A stretch of 18,789 nt of DNA from an uncultured Lentisphaeria bacterium (GTDB lineage Bacteria > Verrucomicrobiota > Lentisphaeria > Victivallales > UBA1829). The stretch spans positions 1-18,789 of the forward strand of contig CAJKAR010000057.1 of assembly GCA_905197955.1 (NCBI GenBank), in the 5' to 3' direction. This document shows, piece after piece, positions 1 through 7,140 of the stretch. The notes under the pieces are model-generated. The model did not search any database. It worked only from the letters and a program-made list of their open reading frames with translations, and was not told where the DNA came from. How positions within the stretch are numbered: position 1 is the stretch's first letter; each line of letters opens with the position of its first letter. Both the position numbers and the translations under genes were made by a program.

Positions 1-9
1 CCGGGTGGG

Positions 10-63
10 TCCTGCCGAGGGGTGTTGGGGGCGAGAAGCCACCAACCCAAAAGCCCGGCAGGA
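10..63. other. Nested stem-loop at window edge, possible structured RNA
   Basis: An outer 8-bp inverted repeat (10-17 with 56-63) encloses an inner 9-bp hairpin (24-32 with 38-46, one G/A mismatch) closed by a GAGAA pentaloop. It lies just beyond the tsf terminator. It could be part of an RNA gene that runs off the window at base 1, or simply a stable intergenic hairpin. No T-run follows on either strand, so it is not an ordinary terminator. The inner hairpin loosely recalls the 5' hairpin of small SRP RNA, but the conserved SRP core is not visible and I do not call it that. Confidence 0.35.
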
Positions 64-93
64 AGAAAATACCACCAACTCCAAAAAAAGAAA

Positions 94-116
94 AAGCCCG
101 GAAAGAATCCGGGCTT
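94..116 (-). terminator. Rho-independent terminator of rpsB-tsf
   Basis: A perfect 8-bp stem (AAGCCCGG at 94-101, CCGGGCTT at 109-116) with a 7-nt loop. Read on the minus strand, a T-rich run interrupted by one C follows at once (93-82). It sits 27 nt past the tsf stop codon and so ends the rpsB-tsf transcript. Confidence 0.88.
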
Positions 117-142
117 GAATAAGGCAAAAAGTGGAACTTTTT

Positions 143-949
143 TTAGAGTTCCTGTCCAACCGTCCAGCGGGCGAACTTCTTGATAACGAGCTTGGGAGCC
201 AGCTTGGCGAGGCAAGTTTTGTCATCATGAATCCAGGGCTGCTGCATGAGGCAGACTTCGGAATACCACTTGTTGATTTTGCCGGTCAGGATCTTTTCGA
301 TCATGTTGGCGGGTTTTCCAGCGAGCTGTGCAGCCGCGATTTCTTTTTCCTTTGCGATCGCTTCTGCGGGGACATCCGCAGGAACGATGTATGCAGGGCT
401 GAATGCTGCAATGTGCATGCAGACATCTTTCAGCAGAGCGGCATCGTCACAGCCTTCGGCCTCGATCATGATGCCGATCTTTCCTTCGCCGTGCATGTAG
501 CTGGCGACGGTTCCGCCGGGGATTTCATAGCGGAGAGCTCTGCGGAGAACCATTTTTTCGCCGAATTTCACGAAGAGTTCAGCGAGTTTGTCGTTTTCGA
601 TTTCCTGAGCTTTCGCAGTGACATCGCCTTCACCGGTTGTTCCGGCGAGGACGCGAGCGGCGGCTTCCTTCACATAGTCATAGAATTTTTCGTTTTTGGC
701 AACGAAGTCTGTTTCGCAGAGGACTTCGATCATGACAGCTTTAGAACCATCGACTGCGGCGAAGACTTTACCTTCTTTTGTGGCTTTGTCTGCGCGTTTT
801 TCTGCCTTGGCCATACCGGATTTTCTGAGGAATTCGACAGCGGCTTCCATATCGCCGTTTGTTTCAGTGAGGGCTTTTTTGCAGTCCATCATCCCCGCGT
901 CGGTTTTGTCGCGGAGTTCTTTTACCATTGCAGCTGTGATAGCGGCCAT
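143..949 (-). CDS. tsf: Elongation factor Ts
   Basis: EF-Ts is the cytoplasmic guanine-nucleotide exchange factor that removes GDP from EF-Tu so it can reload with GTP. The 268-residue product has the N-terminal UBA-like domain (about 1-55, with the GMMDCKKAL signature at 19-27). The Tu-interacting TDFVAKN signature at 80-86 is intact, and the rest of the core continues to the C-terminus (KFARWTVGQ near the end). The length is slightly under the E. coli protein (283) but within the family range. The ATG follows a GGAG ribosome-binding site and begins 16 nt after the rpsB stop, so the two are co-transcribed in the order usual in bacteria. A terminator follows directly, so pyrH and frr are not part of this unit. 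Confidence 0.98.
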   Translation of the reverse strand: MAAITAAMVKELRDKTDAGMMDCKKALTETNGDMEAAVEFLRKSGMAKAEKRADKATKEGKVFAAVDGSKAVMIEVLCETDFVAKNEKFYDYVKEAAARVLAGTTGEGDVTAKAQEIENDKLAELFVKFGEKMVLRRALRYEIPGGTVASYMHGEGKIGIMIEAEGCDDAALLKDVCMHIAAFSPAYIVPADVPAEAIAKEKEIAAAQLAGKPANMIEKILTGKINKWYSEVCLMQQPWIHDDKTCLAKLAPKLVIKKFARWTVGQEL

Positions 950-965
950 TTCAATGACTCCTTAA

Positions 966-1937
966 TTATTTGGCTTCTTCAGCAGCGGGAGCTTCTTCAG
1001 CGGCTGCGGTTTTCTTTTTCGGGGCGGCCTTTTTCACCGGTTTTTCTTCGGCGGCGGGAGCGGCGGCTTCGCCTTCAGCTTTTGTGTCGGCTTTGGCTTC
1101 TCCCTCGGTCTTTTTCAGACGTCTGCCAGCGGCAGGGCGTTTCGCTTTGTCGCCTTTGGCGGCAGGACGTTTTCTCGGAGCGGCAGTTGTTTCCGCTTTG
1201 GCTTTTTCGGCTTTGGCAGCTTCGATTTTTGCCTTTTTCTCGGCGGAACGTTTTCCGTAGAGCTCAAGAGCGTCTTTGATCGCCTCAAGGAAGGTGTCCA
1301 TGATGACTTTGATGGATTTGACAGCGTCGTCGTTGGCGGCGATAGGATAGTCAATGCCTTCGGGATCTCCGTTCGTATCAACGATAGCGACAATCGGAAT
1401 GTGAAGTTTGATCGCTTCCTTGACCGCATTGTAGTTGTGGCAGACGTCGATGACAATCAGGGCATCCGGAAGTTTCTTCATGGATGCGATTCCATCGAGG
1501 TCACGATGCAGCTTGACATCCTGACGGGTCAGCTTGACGATCTCTTTCTTTTTGAGTCCGGAACCGGCTTCATCCGCGATGATGGCGTCGATTTCCTGCA
1601 TTCTCTTGATGGATTTCTTGATTGTGACGTTATTGGTCAGAATACCGCCCATCCAGCGTTCTGCAACGTAGTTCATTCCAGTGGCTTCGGCGCTTTCCTT
1701 GACGATCTGCTGCGCCTGGCGCTTCGTGCCGACAAAGAGAATCTCACCGCCGTTCATGACCGTGCGCTGAAGGAAGTTGCACGCATCGGCGATCTGGTGA
1801 ATGGTTTTGGTCAGGTCAATGATGGAAATACCATTTTTGGAACCGTAGACAAATTCCTTCATTTTGGGGTTCCAGCGTTTGGTCTGGTGGCCGAAATGAC
1901 ATCCGGCTTCGAGCAAATCTTTTACTGAGATCGCCAT
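966..1937 (-). CDS. rpsB: 30S ribosomal protein S2 with long charged C-terminal tail
   Basis: S2 is a late-assembling small-subunit protein that bridges head and body of the 30S particle. Residues 1 to about 228 are a full S2 core: the GCHFGHQTKRWNPKM start (12-26), FVGTKRQAQ (68-76), ERWMGGILTN (93-102), and the IVAIVDTNGDPEGIDYPI block (182-199). Residues about 229-323 are extra, a low-complexity stretch of Lys, Ala, Glu and Pro that is likely disordered. The whole protein is 323 residues, against about 240 in E. coli. It is the first gene of the rpsB-tsf operon, transcribed from the promoter at 2109-2137. The ATG has only a weak purine-rich GAGAG ahead of it, partly inside a small GAGT/ACTC hairpin (1938-1949) that abuts the start codon. 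Confidence 0.98.
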   Translation of the reverse strand: MAISVKDLLEAGCHFGHQTKRWNPKMKEFVYGSKNGISIIDLTKTIHQIADACNFLQRTVMNGGEILFVGTKRQAQQIVKESAEATGMNYVAERWMGGILTNNVTIKKSIKRMQEIDAIIADEAGSGLKKKEIVKLTRQDVKLHRDLDGIASMKKLPDALIVIDVCHNYNAVKEAIKLHIPIVAIVDTNGDPEGIDYPIAANDDAVKSIKVIMDTFLEAIKDALELYGKRSAEKKAKIEAAKAEKAKAETTAAPRKRPAAKGDKAKRPAAGRRLKKTEGEAKADTKAEGEAAAPAAEEKPVKKAAPKKKTAAAEEAPAAEEAK

Positions 1938-2108
1938 GAGTGTGGACTCTCTTTCTTTTTTTCGACGCTTTGCACCGCGGATTTTTTCTTGTTGTTTTCT
2001 CAGTCGGTGAAGACGTCTTTGTTATTTGTGTGTTCCGCAACGCCCCGGGGTTGGTTAATGGGGGAAAAACGACAACAGGCCGTTTCATTGCCAGATCCAT
2101 ATCTTTAC

Positions 2109-2137
2109 AATATATCCGTCTCTTTTAAAAAAATCAA
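2109..2137 (-). promoter_or_regulatory. Sigma70-type promoter of rpsB-tsf
   Basis: On the minus strand there is a -35 TTGATT (2137-2132), a 17-nt spacer, and a -10 TATATT (2114-2109). Transcription would start near 2101, leaving a 5' leader of about 165 nt before the rpsB ATG. Confidence 0.75.
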
Positions 2138-2185
2138 GAGAATTTCTCCAGTTTCCTGGATTTTTATCGGAAAAGAATAAAAAAC

Positions 2186-2197
2186 GGAAATATTTCC
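2186..2197. promoter_or_regulatory. 12-bp perfect palindrome, possible operator
   Basis: GGAAATATTTCC is a perfect palindrome 10 bp upstream of the -35 hexamer of the LacI-type gene and about 50 bp upstream of the rpsB -35. Its centre is AT, not the CG centre usual in LacI-family operators. It may bind a regulator or may be chance in an AT-rich stretch. Confidence 0.3.
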
Positions 2198-2206
2198 ATT
2201 CTCAGA

Positions 2207-2235
2207 TTGACTTTTCTGCGGATTCTGTGTATTGG
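2207..2235 (+). promoter_or_regulatory. Probable promoter of the LacI-family gene
   Basis: TTGACT (2207-2212) is followed after 17 nt by TATTGG (2230-2235). The -35 is good (5 of 6) and the -10 is weak (3 of 6). It lies 60 nt ahead of the chosen start codon. Confidence 0.45.
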
Positions 2236-2295
2236 TATGTGAGAACTGTGCCGGGGAAAGCCCTTTCCGGCAATTCGGGAGGAGCATGGAAAAGA

Positions 2296-3327
2296 ATGGC
2301 GGGGAAAAAGATTACAATTAAAGATATTGCACAATCCTGCGGCGTGGGATTGGGGACGGCATCCCGGGCAATCAACGGCAAGCCTGGCGTCCGGGATGAG
2401 ATCCGCAGAAAAATTCAGCGCTATTGCGAGGAGATCGGCTGGCAAAGCAATAATCTCGAAGGGCGTCTGTTCATCCGGGAGCCCAAGCGGACGGCTGTGT
2501 TCATCTCCTCGCCGGAGCTCCTGAGCCATGAAAGCGACAACTCCGTGCCTTCTCTTATTATGGACGGTCTCCAAAAAAACGGGTTCGATACCATGTTCCT
2601 CCTGGGAACCTGTTCCAAACTGCTTCAGCGAATGGCTGCAATTCGTCCCTATTGCGTGATTCAGCTTGGAGTAGCGGATTTTCTTGCTCCTCATGTCCGT
2701 GAGCTTCTGAATGCCGGGATCCGGGTCGTCAGCATCGGCGAGGCGTATCTCTATGAGGGGCCAATCCTTCATCCCGATCACTACAAGGCCGCTGTGGAGG
2801 CCGCAACGCTCTTCCGGAAAAAAGGACATCGGAAAATCGCATTCTTCGGCGGACTCGGAATCCTGAAAAAACTCAATTCGCTGGATGAGGTGCGAATCCT
2901 CCGGATCAACAGAACCCTGCGTGGCATTTTGAACGTATATCCGGACTTCGATCTGGAGACCGATGTTGTCAGCGACTGCTTTAATGATCCGGAACCGCTC
3001 CGGAAGGTCTTGAAAAAACGTCTTCACACCGCATGGATCTGCTCGGAGGAACGGATGTGCCGGATTCTTTTTCGCGTTGCTTCCGAGCTCGGTTTGCGGA
3101 TTCCGCAGGATCTTTCGGTGATTCTTTTTTCCGCTCGTCTGCCTTTTTATGCCTTTACTCCCGATGTGACACGCTTTGAAATGGATGCACCGGCCCGTGC
3201 TGAAAAAGCGCTGGAACTGCTTCTGGCGGAAAAAACCGAAGTGGAAAACCGGGAATACTCGTTCGATTTTCTGTTCCATGACGGTGGTTCCATCGCCGAT
3301 CTGCGGAAGCAGGCCGCCGGCAGATAA
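2296..3327 (+). CDS. LacI/GalR-family transcriptional regulator
   Basis: A 343-residue DNA-binding regulator. Residues 1-50 form the LacI headpiece: ITIKDIAQSCGVGLGTASRAING is the helix-turn-helix, followed by the hinge region. Residues about 65-335 match the periplasmic-binding-protein-like sensor fold, with a recognisable KKGHRKIAFFGG strand near 180 and a PQDLSV block near 277. The ATG at 2296 is preferred over an in-frame start at 2227 because the latter lies inside the promoter, and an AGGAG is present at 2280-2284 (11-nt spacing, a little long). No sugar-uptake or glycosidase gene adjoins it, so the ligand and targets cannot be read from context. The neighbours are divergent rpsB-tsf and a convergent efflux gene. 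Family assignment is firm; specific function is unknown. Confidence 0.9.
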   Translation: MAGKKITIKDIAQSCGVGLGTASRAINGKPGVRDEIRRKIQRYCEEIGWQSNNLEGRLFIREPKRTAVFISSPELLSHESDNSVPSLIMDGLQKNGFDTMFLLGTCSKLLQRMAAIRPYCVIQLGVADFLAPHVRELLNAGIRVVSIGEAYLYEGPILHPDHYKAAVEAATLFRKKGHRKIAFFGGLGILKKLNSLDEVRILRINRTLRGILNVYPDFDLETDVVSDCFNDPEPLRKVLKKRLHTAWICSEERMCRILFRVASELGLRIPQDLSVILFSARLPFYAFTPDVTRFEMDAPARAEKALELLLAEKTEVENREYSFDFLFHDGGSIADLRKQAAGR

Positions 3328-3348
3328 GAAAACATCTACGCTTATCTG
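3321..3348. repeat. Inverted repeat across the end of the LacI-type gene
   Basis: CAGATAAG (3321-3328) and CTTATCTG (3341-3348) form a perfect 8-bp stem with a 12-nt loop. The left arm contains the regulator's stop codon. It could separate the convergent regulator and MATE transcripts, but no T-run follows on either strand, so termination is doubtful. Confidence 0.35.
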
Positions 3349-3420
3349 GAAAATCGAAAAACTTCGCAATACGTCGTTTCCCAGAGCGCAGATGGTTCCT
3401 GTTTCTGTCCGGAATTCCCT

Positions 3421-4854
3421 TTATTTTGCAATCTGCATTTTCGGGGACTGCGGTAGAAATCCGAGATACCACGGTCTTTTTTCATACAGAAACGGTGGTT
3501 TCCGGTCCTCCGGAAGACTTCGGGTGAGGCCACGCGCCATCCAGCAGCCGATGCCGCCGGCGGCGACATCCGCAATCAGCCGTCCCCAGAAGAGCCATTG
3601 CAGAGAATGAATGTACCATGCCAGCAGGGCAAAGGGAATCAGCAGGCCGATGATCCTAAGTCCGTTCAGCCACGCCGCAACAACCGGCTGGCCGCATCCC
3701 GTGAAGAAGAAGGTGGAATACCGGTGTATCTCTATCATGCAGAACCCGAACGGGATGATGTGCATGTAGAGAATCATGATTCTCTGTACCTCAAGATCAG
3801 GAGAGAAAAGACGGACCAGGCTCGGAGCGGCAAATACATAGATGAGTCCCATAATCAGCAGAAAGAAAAACGCAAACCGCATCGCAAACCGTCTGCACTG
3901 GTTGATTCTGCTGTAAAGACGCGCTCCGTAGTTCTGACCGATCATCGGCAGCAGGGCAATTCCGAGCGCCATCGGAAAGATGAATGCTACCATTTCAAGG
4001 CGTCCCGCCGCCGCGGATGCCGCAACCGCAGCGTTGCCGAATACCGCCGTCACTCGCGTGATGACAAATGAGCCGATCGGCATCATCAGCATTCCGATGG
4101 AGGAGGGAATCGCATAACTGATAATCAGTCTCCATGCGGTTTTTACAATCGAGCCCGGCATTTTGCCGAAGATCAGAAGGTGGTGACGTCTGTAAAGAAT
4201 TCCGAGTACCACAAGGGCGGAAATCAGCTGCGACAGCACCGTTGCAATCGCGGCACCGCGGATTCCCATCGCCGGAAGCGGGCCGAAGCCCATGATGAAC
4301 AACGGATCCAGAATCACGTTGATTATCATTCCAAGCATCATCATTCCGCTGGCGACTTTCGAATCCCCGGCGGCAATCAGCAGGTCGTTGCCCGCCATCC
4401 CCAGAGAGGCTGTGCAGCATCCGAGATACCAGATCGTCATATATCCGTGAATTTCCGGCATGACATCCGGTCCAGCTCCGCAGAAACGGAACGTCCAGTC
4501 GATCGTTGAGATCCCGATCACGGCGATCAGAAGAGATACCAGAAGAATCAGCAGAAGACCCGATGTGATAAGGCGGGCCGCTTTCCGATTGTTGCCTCCG
4601 CCCATCGCCTGCGCCGAGGTCGTCATGATTCCGACTCCAAGTCCCCGGAAGATGCAGCCGATCAGCATAATGATCGGAAAAGTAAAGCCCATCGCCGCAA
4701 GAGGTAGTTTCCCAAGCTGGCCTACAAAATAGGTATCTGCAATGTTGTAGCCGGACATGGCAAGGGTGCCCGCCACCATCGAAACGGCAGTGGCAAGCAT
4801 GGTTTTCCCGATGGGACCGGTGGTATAGGTCGCTTTTGAATCTGTTGGTTTCAT
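3421..4854 (-). CDS. MATE-family multidrug/cation efflux transporter
   Basis: A 477-residue polytopic inner-membrane protein with about 12 hydrophobic segments in two homologous halves (about 15-215 and 235-440), the MATE layout. N-terminal features fit the NorM/DinF-like bacterial branch: a Pro-Ile-Gly entry, then NIADTYFVGQLG at about 37-48. MATE proteins export cationic drugs and metabolites in exchange for Na+ or H+. The substrate here is unknown. The start codon overlaps the stop of the upstream marR-type gene (ATGA), so the two are translationally coupled and the MarR protein is the obvious regulator. No other gene follows; the reading frame ends 93 nt from the convergent regulator gene. 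Confidence 0.93.
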   Translation of the reverse strand: MKPTDSKATYTTGPIGKTMLATAVSMVAGTLAMSGYNIADTYFVGQLGKLPLAAMGFTFPIIMLIGCIFRGLGVGIMTTSAQAMGGGNNRKAARLITSGLLLILLVSLLIAVIGISTIDWTFRFCGAGPDVMPEIHGYMTIWYLGCCTASLGMAGNDLLIAAGDSKVASGMMMLGMIINVILDPLFIMGFGPLPAMGIRGAAIATVLSQLISALVVLGILYRRHHLLIFGKMPGSIVKTAWRLIISYAIPSSIGMLMMPIGSFVITRVTAVFGNAAVAASAAAGRLEMVAFIFPMALGIALLPMIGQNYGARLYSRINQCRRFAMRFAFFFLLIMGLIYVFAAPSLVRLFSPDLEVQRIMILYMHIIPFGFCMIEIHRYSTFFFTGCGQPVVAAWLNGLRIIGLLIPFALLAWYIHSLQWLFWGRLIADVAAGGIGCWMARGLTRSLPEDRKPPFLYEKRPWYLGFLPQSPKMQIAK

Positions 4855-5303
4855 TGTTCTCTCATGTTCATATTCGTTAAGATACGGTCGGATATTTCTT
4901 CCAGAGCGCTGATGTCTTCCGCTTTGCAGGATTTCAGGGCGGCGTTGACTTTTTCCCGGAACAGAAGGTCGATCCGTTCCAGGTGCCCCAGAAGCTCTTC
5001 GGTGACGCTGACTCGAATGAATCTGCGGTTTGTCTCATCGGTTTTCCTCGATAGAATCCCCAGTTTGACCAGCTTGTCAACCGCGGCAGACGAGGCCGAG
5101 GCGGAAAGACCGGTCAGTCCCATAATCTCCTGAAGCGTGCAGGGGCCGCGTTTATGAATGATCATCAGATAATTCATTTGCCGAGGAGTCAGGGCCGCAA
5201 TGATATCGTCTTTGTTCTCCTTTTCCCAGTATTCGGCGATCGCTTCCTTGCGGATTCGTTCAATCGCCTGATGCAGGCGGAAATAGTGATTCAATCCCGG
5301 CAT
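4851..5303 (-). CDS. MarR-family regulator
   Basis: A 150-residue winged-helix regulator. Residues about 38-103 hold the MarR core: LTPRQMNYLMII, the recognition region TLQEIMGLTGLSASASSAAVDKLVKLGIL, then a wing with TDETNRRF. Helices at both ends fit the dimer interface. I chose the ATG at 5303, which has AGGA about 9 nt upstream and gives a typical family length. A TTG at 5384 would add 27 residues but lies inside the -35 element of the promoter. It forms an operon with the MATE gene (ATGA overlap). Such proteins usually repress their own operon and release DNA on binding phenolic or drug-like ligands. Confidence 0.9.
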   Translation of the reverse strand: MPGLNHYFRLHQAIERIRKEAIAEYWEKENKDDIIAALTPRQMNYLMIIHKRGPCTLQEIMGLTGLSASASSAAVDKLVKLGILSRKTDETNRRFIRVSVTEELLGHLERIDLLFREKVNAALKSCKAEDISALEEISDRILTNMNMREQ

Positions 5304-5356
5304 ATAGGTTAATCCTGTTATGGAACTGTTCTGTTTTGGAAATGTTAATGGAGCGT

Positions 5357-5384
5357 AATATAACGACAATTCGTCCTTTTTCAA
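5357..5384 (-). promoter_or_regulatory. Promoter and possible operator of marR-MATE
   Basis: On the minus strand there is a -35 TTGAAA (5384-5379), a 16-nt spacer and a -10 TATATT (5362-5357). The start site would be near 5350. The spacer holds an ACGA/TCGT inverted repeat (5363-5374). A second small palindrome, GAACTGTTC, lies at 5323-5331 between promoter and start codon. Either could be the MarR operator; this is inference. Confidence 0.65.
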
Positions 5385-5693
5385 TCCCGAAAGCTGTTTT
5401 TTTTAGAAGAATCGTCGGAAAACTGGCGTATAAGGGGAAGGAGAGAGAAGATACTGGCTGGATGAGCTGCTTCTCTTTTGCGCTGTGAGAGAGGAGGAAA
5501 GATGGTGCTATCTTGGTGAAAGCGTATTCCTCTGTCAGAATGAAAAAGAGCTGCATTCCGGACGAGAAAGATGGACAGAAAAGGATGGGGGCTTTCCCGT
5601 ATCTTTTTCCCTGTACTCTCTTGAATTTTTGCTGTTTTACGATTACATTGTATGAATATTATTTTTATATGTAAGATTTCCGGAGAAGAGACC
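5385..5693. other. Divergent intergenic region, marR side to NSS transporter
   Basis: About 310 nt without a supported gene. Its right end holds the NSS promoter. Short open frames occur on both strands, such as 5542-5676 on plus, but they have no ribosome-binding site and no recognisable product. I see no strong hairpin, so no terminator or riboswitch is proposed. Confidence 0.5.
5621..5649 (+). promoter_or_regulatory. Probable promoter of the NSS-cstA operon
   Basis: TTGAAT (5621-5626), a 17-nt spacer, then TACATT (5644-5649). Transcription would begin near 5656, giving a leader of about 38 nt to the ATG at 5694. Confidence 0.45.
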
Positions 5694-7100
5694 ATGAGTG
5701 ACGATCTTGCGCACGGGAAGCGGGAGATGCTGGCTTCCAGGCTGGGTTTTATTTTGCTGACGGCCGGATGTTCCATCGGATTGGGCAATGTCTGGCGTTT
5801 CCCCTATATCACCGGTCAGTACGGCGGCGGTTTTTTTGTGCTGATGTATCTTTTTTTCCTGATCGTGCTGGGGTTCCCGGTGATGGTGATGGAGCTTTCC
5901 ATTGGGCGCGGCGGCAGACTTGATATTGTCGGCTGTTACCGGAAACTGAAGAATCCGGAATCAAAGTGGCCGTGGGAAAAAGCCGGAATGCTGTTCTTTA
6001 CGGGAAATCTGATTCTGCTGATGTTTTATTCGGTGGTGACAGGATGGCTCCTGGCGTATTCGTGGTTTTTCGCAACCGGCCGTTTTTCCTCGTTGAAACC
6101 GGAGGAATGTGAAGCCTTTTTCGGATCGTTTCTTGCGTCGCCTGGACAGGGAATCCTGTTTACATACATTGCCGTCGCTGTGACAATGGTGATCTGCTTT
6201 GCCGGATTGAAGTCCGGAGTGGAGCGGGTGACAAAATTCATGATGGGCGGGCTGTTCCTGCTGCTGATCGCTTTGGCGGTGCAGGCTCTTCAGCTGCCTC
6301 GGGCAGGGGAGGGGGTCGAATTTTTCCTGCTGCCGGATTTCAAGAAGATGACGGATAATGGTCTCTGGCAGTCGGTGCATGCGGCTATGACACAGGCGTT
6401 CTTTACATTGAGCCTCGGGATCGGAAGCATTGCAATCTGTGGAAGCTACATTGAAAAGAAGCAGTCGCTGCCGCAGGAGGCGACGATTATTATCCTGCTG
6501 GATACGTTTGTGGCGGTTATGGCGGGATTGATTATTTTCCCGAGCTGTTTTGCTTTCGGTGTGGCACCGGGGCAGGGACCGTCGCTGATCTTTATCACGC
6601 TTCCGAAAATTTTCATGACCATGTCCTGGGGGGCTCTGCGCGGAACCGTATTCTTTGTCTTTCTTTCCATTGCTGCCCTGACCACTCTGGTGGCCGTGGC
6701 AGAGAATCTGATCGCATTCGGAATCGACGAACTGAAACTTTCCCGGAAAAAGTCAACCGGCATCACGGCGGTTCTGCTGTTTTTCTGTTCTCTTCCCTGT
6801 ATTTTCGGATTCAATCTCTGGCAGAATTTCCAGCCGCTGGGGAAGGGATCCAGTGTGCTGGATCTGGAGGATTTCATTGTCAGCGACAATCTTCTGCCGC
6901 TCGGAGCTTTGATGATTACGCTGTTCTGCACCCGGAAATGCGGATGGGGATATGGAAACTTTCTGACGGAGGCAAATGCGGGAAGCGGATTCAATTTTCC
7001 GCACATGATGCGGATTTATATCGCCTATGTGCTTCCGGTCATTATCTTCCTGATCTGGGTGATCGGACTTGTCAAACGTTTTCATCTGCTGGATATTTAA
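5694..7100 (+). CDS. Sodium-dependent transporter, NSS (neurotransmitter:sodium symporter) family
   Basis: A 468-residue membrane protein that would import an amino acid or related amine with Na+. The family signature GLGNVWRFPY is at 29-38 in transmembrane helix 1, whose unwound middle binds substrate and Na+. QAFFTLSLGIG (234-244) matches the helix-6 substrate/Na+ site. About 11 hydrophobic segments are visible, the count known for short bacterial members such as Tyt1 and MhsT. The start at 5694 has GGAG 8 nt upstream. An in-frame ATG at 5652 lies beside the predicted promoter -10 and has no ribosome-binding site. The next gene, 40 nt on, encodes a CstA-like transporter in the same operon. 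Substrate is not predictable from the sequence alone. Confidence 0.94.
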   Translation: MSDDLAHGKREMLASRLGFILLTAGCSIGLGNVWRFPYITGQYGGGFFVLMYLFFLIVLGFPVMVMELSIGRGGRLDIVGCYRKLKNPESKWPWEKAGMLFFTGNLILLMFYSVVTGWLLAYSWFFATGRFSSLKPEECEAFFGSFLASPGQGILFTYIAVAVTMVICFAGLKSGVERVTKFMMGGLFLLLIALAVQALQLPRAGEGVEFFLLPDFKKMTDNGLWQSVHAAMTQAFFTLSLGIGSIAICGSYIEKKQSLPQEATIIILLDTFVAVMAGLIIFPSCFAFGVAPGQGPSLIFITLPKIFMTMSWGALRGTVFFVFLSIAALTTLVAVAENLIAFGIDELKLSRKKSTGITAVLLFFCSLPCIFGFNLWQNFQPLGKGSSVLDLEDFIVSDNLLPLGALMITLFCTRKCGWGYGNFLTEANAGSGFNFPHMMRIYIAYVLPVIIFLIWVIGLVKRFHLLDI

Positions 7101-7140
7101 CAGAACAATTTGACATAAAGAGAGAAAAAAGGAGAAAAAA

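Larger units (their letters stand above)
1938..2295. other. Divergent control region between rpsB and the LacI-type gene
   Basis: This 358-nt stretch holds no convincing gene. It contains the rpsB promoter (minus strand) with a leader of about 165 nt, a 12-bp perfect palindrome, and a probable plus-strand promoter for the regulator gene. The rpsB leader contains a GC-rich partial hairpin (CAAC...GTTG around CCCGGGG, about 2038-2053). A leader this long suits autogenous control by S2 as known in other bacteria, but I could not recognise a conserved S2-leader fold. Confidence 0.6.

Noticed and set aside
1..63. SRP (4.5S) RNA
   Set aside because: The inner hairpin has some resemblance, but the conserved core (GGAAG...AGCAG type elements) is not visible and the hairpin is enclosed by a short closing stem unlike SRP RNA.
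131..1279. A 382-codon plus-strand open frame opposite tsf and rpsB
   Set aside because: It lies wholly antisense to two certain genes, is Phe/Ser rich as expected for the complement of Lys/Glu-rich genes, and has no ribosome-binding site.
1816..2100. A 94-codon minus-strand frame starting at the rpsB transcription start
   Set aside because: It overlaps the rpsB start in another frame, would have almost no leader, and resembles no protein.
2164..3369. A 401-codon minus-strand frame opposite the LacI-type gene
   Set aside because: Antisense shadow of a recognised regulator with a clear HTH. No start signal.
5381..5788. A 135-codon minus-strand frame between the MarR and NSS genes
   Set aside because: It overlaps the NSS coding start and the marR promoter, and shows no family resemblance.
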